Assembly: GCA_012861695.1 (NCBI GenBank)
Contig: JAAOOA010001681.1
Span: 35,264 to 99,263 of the forward strand
DNA length: 64,000 bases
Reading direction: 5' to 3'
Source: Trematomus loennbergii
Lineage: Eukaryota; Chordata; Actinopteri; Perciformes; Nototheniidae
Below, piece by piece: positions 58,216 to 64,000 of this stretch. Positions within the stretch are counted from its first letter, which is position 1, and each line of letters opens with the position of its first letter. The position numbers and the translations under genes are program-made. Under the pieces are notes generated by a model that saw nothing but the letters and a program-made list of their open reading frames with translations, searched no databases and was not told the origin of the DNA.

Positions 58216-59100
58216 TTGTTTTTTTCTATCAATGTGTAACAGTTATCAAAATACTCATTAAAAGAAGGACAAGGAACGAATAAAAGAAAAGGCCTATAAA
58301 CAACACATTATGTCATGACTCAAGAACATTTTTATGTAATTATGTAATAAAACCCACATTTTGTAATAATCTGCTGCATTCTGTAACAGCCTGAACGCAA
58401 TATAAAATAAATGTCCCTGCATTTTGTAATAAATTATTACATTTTGCAATGGTTATTACAAAATGCGTGAGTTGCCCTTTTAAAAAACTGTAATATTCAT
58501 TATGTAACCATAACCAAACTGTAAATATATCCCAAAATTGATGTTGATATACATGTTGGCTAATGAATATGGTAACACTTGATCTAGTTTTGGCCAATGA
58601 AAGATATTCTACTGAAGTATTTTTAAATTATGAGTAAGGATGATTCATGGTTGAATAAATAAATAAACAGTTGTAATGTTATTGTTTGCAACTCATTTTG
58701 TAATAACCACAGCAATATGTAATAATATATTTCAAAATGTGGCGACATGTATTACATATTTGCATTGAACTTGTTTACTACATAATGGGCAAATTATTAC
58801 AAAAGGAGGTGTTATTACATAATGAAGGGAAAATGTATTACATTTTGTATAGGTATAGTTAATAAATGATGCATTGTTATTTCATACAGGGCCAAAAAGA
58901 GCAGTCTGTTATCCTATTTAACAATCTTGTTTTTTGTTTCACCTGGTGACAACTTTAAACATGAGCTGATCACTCATTAAAACAATGTCCGGAACAGGGC
59001 CAAAAAAACAGTCTTGTACCCTATTTGATCGTCAATCTTGTTTTTTTCGTGCCTTTACTCACAAATTCTTGTGTTAATGGATGTTCTTATATCTGATGTC
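58216..59100. repeat. TTTTGTAATAA-rich repeat and tandem ~110-bp duplication
   Basis: 58340-58860 holds many (A)CATTTTGTAATAA / TTATTACAAAATG motifs in both orientations, a foldback-type repeat. 58888-59065 holds two copies of CAGGGCCAAAAA...CAGTCT...ATCTTGTTTTTT. No gene is seen. Confidence 0.6.
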
Positions 59101-59392
59101 TTGGTCCCTGGATGGTGGTTTACTACAGCATCTGTGGAACAGAACAATTACAAATAATTAGAAGTTCACAAAAGACAGCAGGAATTATAACAATATCCAT
59201 AATATCTATATTAAAGCATGGGCTGGCTTGGTGAATAATGTGGGAATACAAATAGTGGAAGAATAGGCTTTGTACATTTTCGTCTGAGTGTGGCGCTACT
59301 GGTTGGTATATTTTATGGAATTTGGACCAAGCATCTGCATCTGTAACAGTTCTGTTTAAAACTTTTTTAAATGTAATTGCATTCATCTTTAA

Positions 59393-59774
59393 AGGTGGGG
59401 TAGGTAAGTTTGAGAAACCGGCTCGAGATACACTTTGTGTTATATTCCATGGAATGCTCTTAACATCCCGATAGCAATGAATATCTGAAGTGCTTTGACA
59501 AAAAATCCATAAAAAAATATCATCTGTGGAAGCCGTGGTACTGTAAAAAGCACATCCAATCATTTTAGCCGGCCCGGCTGAAATGACTGGATGGCCTACC
59601 TGCCTGTCAGCCTTCCATCTGTGCACAAACTTATCTCGTGCCCTCATTGGTCATGTGCGCGTTCGTGTGTGTTGGAGGAGGGGCTCTGTGAGGAAGTGGC
59701 AGATTTTTTCCGGCTGTGTATTTTCAAATTCTAGCGCACTCGAGCTGGTTTCTCCAAAATTACCTACCCCACCT
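59393..59774. mobile_element. TTAA-flanked MITE (Kolobok/piggyBac-like)
   Basis: TIRs AGGTGGGGTAGGTAAG / CCTACCCCACCT, extended by GTTTGAGAAACCGGCTCGAG against CTCGAGCTGGTTTCTCC, with TTAA on each side (59389-59392 and 59775-59778). 382 bp. The minus-strand frame across it is not a gene. Confidence 0.85.
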
Positions 59775-60061
59775 TTAAAAGACTACTTTTATTGAATGAG
59801 AGTTTTACCTAGCACAATGAGCCTGGGGTGGTGGGAAGGGAGAACTGGGCCTCGGCATCGGCATCGGCAGGAGTGGTAGTCGCCTATGAGTATTAGAATT
59901 TAGATGAACAAAGGCATAGAAAAACCCTGAAATATGTACTGACACAAAGCTACAACCCTCGATTTTGTAAGTAGTAGTAGTAAATACATACGTATATACA
60001 ATATACAACAATACGCATAATGCAATTAGCAGTACCAGTAATAAAATAACTGAATAAATAG

Positions 60062-60240
60062 TAGTAGAACCTTTATTTAGCCAGGAAAATCAATTAAGAA
60101 CAAATTCTTATTACAATGATGACCTGACAGGAGGCAAAAGGCGTCCTGAGGGGATGGGGTTTGGGAAAAAAAATAAAAAGACAGACTCCGGGCACTACAG
60201 AACCCAGGAGACAACACAATGACACAGAGCAGAGATGACA
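60062..60240 (-). repeat. Retroposon 3' tail (L2-like)
   Basis: In reverse complement it ends TTTCCTGGCTAAATAAAGG, a common fish L2-type 3' end. Confidence 0.5.
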
Positions 60241-60408
60241 GGCATAGCAGTTAAACATATAAAATCTCTAAAACAATATTGCTGTGGTTCAATCTGTCAT
60301 TAAAATAATATAGAACATTCATCCATTCAATCCTTCATGGCAAGGATAACTAAGCTGAATAGTGAATAAAGTGATATGTGAAAATGTAAATGACAGTGCG
60401 TTCCTTAC

Positions 60409-60593
60409 CACTGCGATCTGGCTCCTCTGTCCTCGTATATTTTGGGTCTGATTCCTCACTACTGATGTCTGCCTCTGCATGGGCCCTCTCTCCTTATTTA
60501 TTCTGTCTCAGTCACCACTGCTATCTGGCTCCTCTGTCCTCTTGACTTGTGGTTCTGCAGGCTTAGTTCGACCTATGAATTTCAACAATGCTC
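60409..60593 (-). pseudogene. Exon-like piece 2 of the 6.07-kb element's protein
   Basis: Acceptor ttttacag and donor gtaagg. It starts ALLKFIGRTKPAEPQVKRTE and reaches a stop after EPDSSGD. Another frame continues AEADISSEESDPKYTRTEEP. The internal repeat RTEEPD(S/R)S shows a tandem duplication of about 100 bp. The phase joins well with the exon at 61709. It has no recognisable domain, and the stop suggests decay. Confidence 0.45.
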
Positions 60594-61708
60594 CTGTAAA
60601 ATATATAGATATATAGTATTATGGGTCAACATTAAAATAACATACACTGGAGAGCAAAATGTGAAATGCCATTGACTGTAGGCTACATATTATCCACACA
60701 ATTGTCAGCAGGGGCAATAACAACTAAAATGTGAACTAACTTGAATGCATTAGTCCACAACACATAGCCTAACGTAGAGTAGAGAATGAATGAATGGTTT
60801 CTGCAAAATACACAGAAATAGAAATAAGGTTCAAATTACAATAACTAACCAGACGATGGTTATTAATAATAAGCAACAGCAATACTAATTGTTGCTAAAA
60901 CACATTAGACACGTTGCAAACACACGGCTAATAAAAGCTAAGTTAGCATCTCATCCACACACTATCATAGCTTAACTTAGCTAACTAGCTAGCATTAGCT
61001 CAATTCCTGAACAACATAGAAACTAAAAACGGGACATCAAGACTCATTAACACACTGACTGAGCAGGACACTATGCATACAATCTTATAACATTACCAAC
61101 ACTAAAGATCTGCATATATGCTCACATTCTTCACGAACGCATTCTCTCTGTGACGATGGTAATTATGCATGTGACGATGCGCAATAATGTCCTGAACGCA
61201 CATGTGTAACCAGCTCGAAGACCCGTAGCTGAACTACTTTAGCTGTCCCTAAATGTGCCTGACTAAAACACGAACGATATAATGCAGATCAAGGAGAACA
61301 AGGGGAATTTACAAGACATAGACTAACTGTGGTTACATTACTTAACTAGCTCATCATCGTCACCAGTCAGAAAATGTCCGTTAGCCGTGGGGCTAGTTTT
61401 CGCTATGTTAAACTCCATTGACTTATGCTAAAATGTTAGCGATCTAAAGGTCCGCTATTTTTGGCTGTTTTGGGTCGACTTCAGTTGACTGTAAAATCGA
61501 AAATCTTCGAAATTGAATGTTCACAAAGCTGCGGACCGGTTATACACTCATACACGAGGGAACTAACATAGCTAATTTAACTAACGTTAGCTAATGTAGC
61601 TGGTGTAGTGCCGAGAGACGGGACATACGGATTAAGCAACTAGACTACTTATAGTGTACATGCAGAATTATTTCAATTTAAAATAGTTTTAAATGCTCAC
61701 ACACATAC
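60594..61708. other. Intron-like stretch of the element, no gene seen
   Basis: AT-rich, with a GCTAGC/GTTAGC-rich segment (60950-61010, 61560-61600). No coding motif. Confidence 0.4.
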
Positions 61709-61790
61709 CTGACTCTGGTGCTGTATTTTCCTCTCGTTTCTTTTTAATTTTCCGTTTCGAAGCACCTGATGAATGCTTTCTCTTTGACAC
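61709..61790 (-). pseudogene. Exon-like piece 1: basic N-terminus (KRKHSSGASKRK)
   Basis: One frame reads SKRKHSSGASKRKIKKKREE and NTAPESG up to a gtatgt donor at 61707. It resembles the start of fish TTF/ZMYM1-like transposase-derived proteins (MxKRKxxSGxxKRK). The expected ATG is GTG here. Joined to the piece at 60593 it continues ESG-ALLKFIG. Inference only. Confidence 0.45.
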
Positions 61791-62483
61791 TCAGCGACAG
61801 AATCAACAGACAGAGGCAGCAACGCAGATTTGAATCTGCCAATCAGATCAATCTATTGCTGGAGAGGGGGGGGGGGCTCCCCGAAATCAGCCGGAAGTGG
61901 CGCATTCGAATACTGTTTGGGCTGTCTGCCGTGGATGGGCCGCGTTCCACTCCAAATAGCCGGTCGGCCGTAATATATGCATAGATATATATGCGTGCAT
62001 ATATTCATATATATATCGTATATATGCATAGTATATATATGCGTGCATATATGCATATATATATGCGTGCATATATGTCTATATATATTTATAAACTGTA
62101 TATTATTTTCCATCATTCAATGGACAATTTGTACTTTTTTTATATGTAGGCTACCATCAAACATATGTTCATATATAAAGTGGGTAACTATACAAAACGA
62201 AGTGAGATAACTGTTTATGAATATCTGTTCAATTTTATGTAAACTCATGAAAGATAAATGAGTGTTTCAATAAAACTATTACATATAAATGTATAGTGCA
62301 GTTTTTGTTTTCATTGCAATATATTTTTTTTATATGTATCAATATATAGCCATACATGGTCCATGCATATATTGCAATATATTTAAAAATATAAGGACTA
62401 CTTTCCCATATATGGAAATGTATGATCCAATATATTGTATTATATTTACCAATATATTACAATATATTTTTGTTTCATAAGGG

Positions 62484-63406
62484 GTAGCTGAGCAGAAACT
62501 GGTTGTGATCCTCTGTGTGAGACAGCAGCTTCAGCTCAGCGTCTCTCCTCTTCAGCTCAGAGATCTCCTGCTCCAGCTTCTCCTGAAGCTCTTTGACTCG
62601 ACTCACTTCTCTCTTCTGCTGGGATCTGACCTGCTGCTTCACATCAGAGCTTTTTCTCCATGAGACGGATCAGCTCAGTGAACATCTTCTCACTGTCCTC
62701 CACTGCTTTATCAGCAGAGCCATTGACGGCCTCCACCTCCTGCTGAGCAGCTTCACCTCCTTCTCTCTGTCCTGGATTCTCTGCTGGATGTTTAGTCGAC
62801 TCCCCTCCAGCTCTCTCTGCCTCTCAGTCCTCTCTGCTGCAGCTGACACTGTGTCGGCGGCCTTTGTGTTCGTCCACAGAGCAGAGAGAACAGATACACT
62901 GCTGATCAGTGCGGCAGAACAGCTTCATCACCTCATCGTGACGAGAGCAGATGTTCTCCTGGAGCTTCTTGGAGGGCTCCACCAGCTTGTGTTTCTCAAA
63001 GGCAGGTGATTCATAATGAAGCTGGAGGTGTTTCTCACAATAAGATATAAGACACATAAGACAGGACTTACAGGCTCTCAGTTTCCTCCCAGTGCAGACA
63101 TCAAGGCCACATCTTCAGCTCCAGCATAGCAGAGATCAGCAGGAGCAGCTTGGAGTCCAGTCTTCTTCAGCTCCTCCACTAAAGCTGCTAACATGGTGCT
63201 TTTCAGCAGGACAGGCCTCGGTGTGAAGCTCTGCCTACACTTAGGGCAGCTGTGGATCTTCTTCTCATCTCTCCGTCCCAGAAGCCTTTAATACACTTCA
63301 TGCAGTAGCTGTGTCCGCAGGAAGTGGTCACCGGATCCTTCAGTAGATCCAAACAGATGGGACAAGAGAAGGTTTCCCGGTCCAGCTGAACTCCTTTCTG
63401 CGCCAT
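62484..63406 (-). pseudogene. TRIM copy E, RING/B-box/coiled-coil half
   Basis: The ATG (63404-63406) opens [20 protein letters not shown] and [20 protein letters not shown]: the only copy whose natural start runs in frame through the RING core. It then shifts after FWDGE (one C lost at about 63269). Further indels are at 63103, about 62857 (GTCGGCGGCC for GTCGTGGCC), 62744 and 62652. The B-box 2 segment [20 protein letters not shown] is open. Continues to the SPRY half across the insertion. Confidence 0.86.
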
Positions 63407-63436
63407 TTCCCCTCTCAGTAGCAGCGAGTGTCTGAG

Positions 63437-63446
63437 TTTCACTTCC
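63437..63446 (-). promoter_or_regulatory. ETS-IRF composite element, copy E
   Basis: GGAAGTGAAA on the gene strand, about 30 bp before the ATG. Confidence 0.6.
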
Positions 63447-64000
63447 TGAGAGCTGAAACTATGTGAGCTGTGATCTGAACAGCATGTGTGTGTGCAGTGA
63501 ATGTGGCCTATCGCTATTGTACTTTACCCACATGTTGGTTACACCCATCCTCCTCAGTGTGGATCTGAAGGGGAGGAGCCAGGAAGTACAGAGTGGAGCT
63601 GGCTGTGTCTGAGAGCAGGAGAGGGAGGGCTTATCAAACTCTGAGTCATTCCAGGAGGAGGAGCAGACACTCTGACCTGTTTCCTCATTTACAAACGGAG
63701 CCTCGCTCACAACCTGCTCTACATTTGAAAACAGTCTTCAGCTGTAAAATATGTGTTTTAACTTCAGGCTTTTGTAGCACACAGCTCCACACTCATGGTG
63801 GCAGTGGTGTAAGAAGTACTCAGATATTCTACTAAAGCAAAAGTAGAAATACTACGGGGTAAAAATACTCTGTTACAAGTAAAAGTACAAAAGCATTGGT
63901 ATCAACATATACTTAAAGTACCAAAAGTAAAAGTACTCCTTGTGCATTATGGCCCTTTTCAAAATCGTATATATATATATTGAGTTACTGGTTACTATAA
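63447..64000. other. TRIM E upstream flank and AGTAAAAGTA repeat, to window end
   Basis: Duplicates 10018-10560. The unit continues beyond the window. Confidence 0.6.

Larger units (their letters stand above)
56417..62483. mobile_element. Unclassified 6.07-kb DNA element splitting TRIM E
   Basis: Ends CCCTTACGCAAAAAATATAT and, in reverse complement, CCCTTATGAAACAAAAATAT, followed inward by AT-rich TATATTG-type subterminal repeats. The other TRIM copies read gagggGTagctg uninterrupted at this point. Here GT occurs on both sides (56415-56416 and 62484-62485), so the duplication is probably 2 bp. It contains a minisatellite, a LINE fragment, a TTAA MITE and at least two exon-like pieces of a basic-N-terminus protein. 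The combination matches no superfamily I can name with confidence. Confidence 0.75.

Noticed and set aside
59123..59647. 174-codon minus-strand frame
   Set aside because: Runs across most of the TTAA MITE and its flank. No domain and no splice context.

Overview
The window looks like teleost fish nuclear DNA. It carries tandem RING/B-box/coiled-coil/PRY-SPRY genes of the fish-expanded finTRIM / TRIM16-like type, NEK6/7-like kinase exons with GT-AG splice sites, seven long CA/GT microsatellites, and a dense nest of fish-type DNA transposons (hAT, PIF/Harbinger-like, piggyBac, TTAA-flanked), LINE tails, tRNA-like SINE heads and Ty3/Gypsy LTR elements. I cannot name the species. There are no bacterial genes, no operons and no CRISPR array.

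The backbone is a tandem segmental duplication. Five minus-strand TRIM copies lie at 8.3-10.0 kb (A), 29.6-31.2 kb (B), 39.2-40.9 kb (C), 48.4-50.0 kb (D) and 55.7-63.4 kb (E, split by a 6.07-kb insertion). A sixth, plus-strand fragment (F) at 0.2-2.9 kb is split by two hAT elements. Upstream of each complete copy the same cargo follows in order: an AGTAAAAGTA-rich repeat, a Harbinger-like element with a small ORF, a piggyBac-like relic, a long hairpin, tRNA-like heads, and a CTCGG/GAGG-rich repeat. Copies A, B and D keep most of this; C has a deletion; E runs off the window. All five keep an ETS-IRF (ISRE-like) element about 30 bp upstream of the ATG, on the gene strand. Every copy has at least one frameshift, at differing sites, so none reads through as given. 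The cause may be pseudogenisation or indel error in the assembly.

The TRIM units are interleaved with pieces of a NEK6/7-like kinase gene. Exons for the N-lobe end and the HR(D) region occur at 46.4-47.3 kb, and again at 3.5 and 7.0-7.3 kb with one exon inverted. The last four exons, through the stop codon, lie at 53.6-54.7 kb. Exon order is circularly permuted by the duplication. A long (TG)n tract directly abuts the splice acceptor of the DIKPANVF exon.

The largest single insertion is an 8.4-kb Ty3/Gypsy element (14.8-23.2 kb) with near-identical 1.4-kb LTRs, a frameshifted gag and an open 1369-codon pol. It sits inside a GTF2IRD2-like hAT element (13.8-24.1 kb), whose insertion site is empty in duplicate unit B. 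A second nest is a small LTR element inside a TTA-flanked MITE (4.7-6.9 kb). The element splitting TRIM E (56.4-62.5 kb) has CCCTTAYG ends, a probable GT target duplication, a 35-bp minisatellite and spliced-looking transposase-like exons. I could not assign it to a known superfamily.
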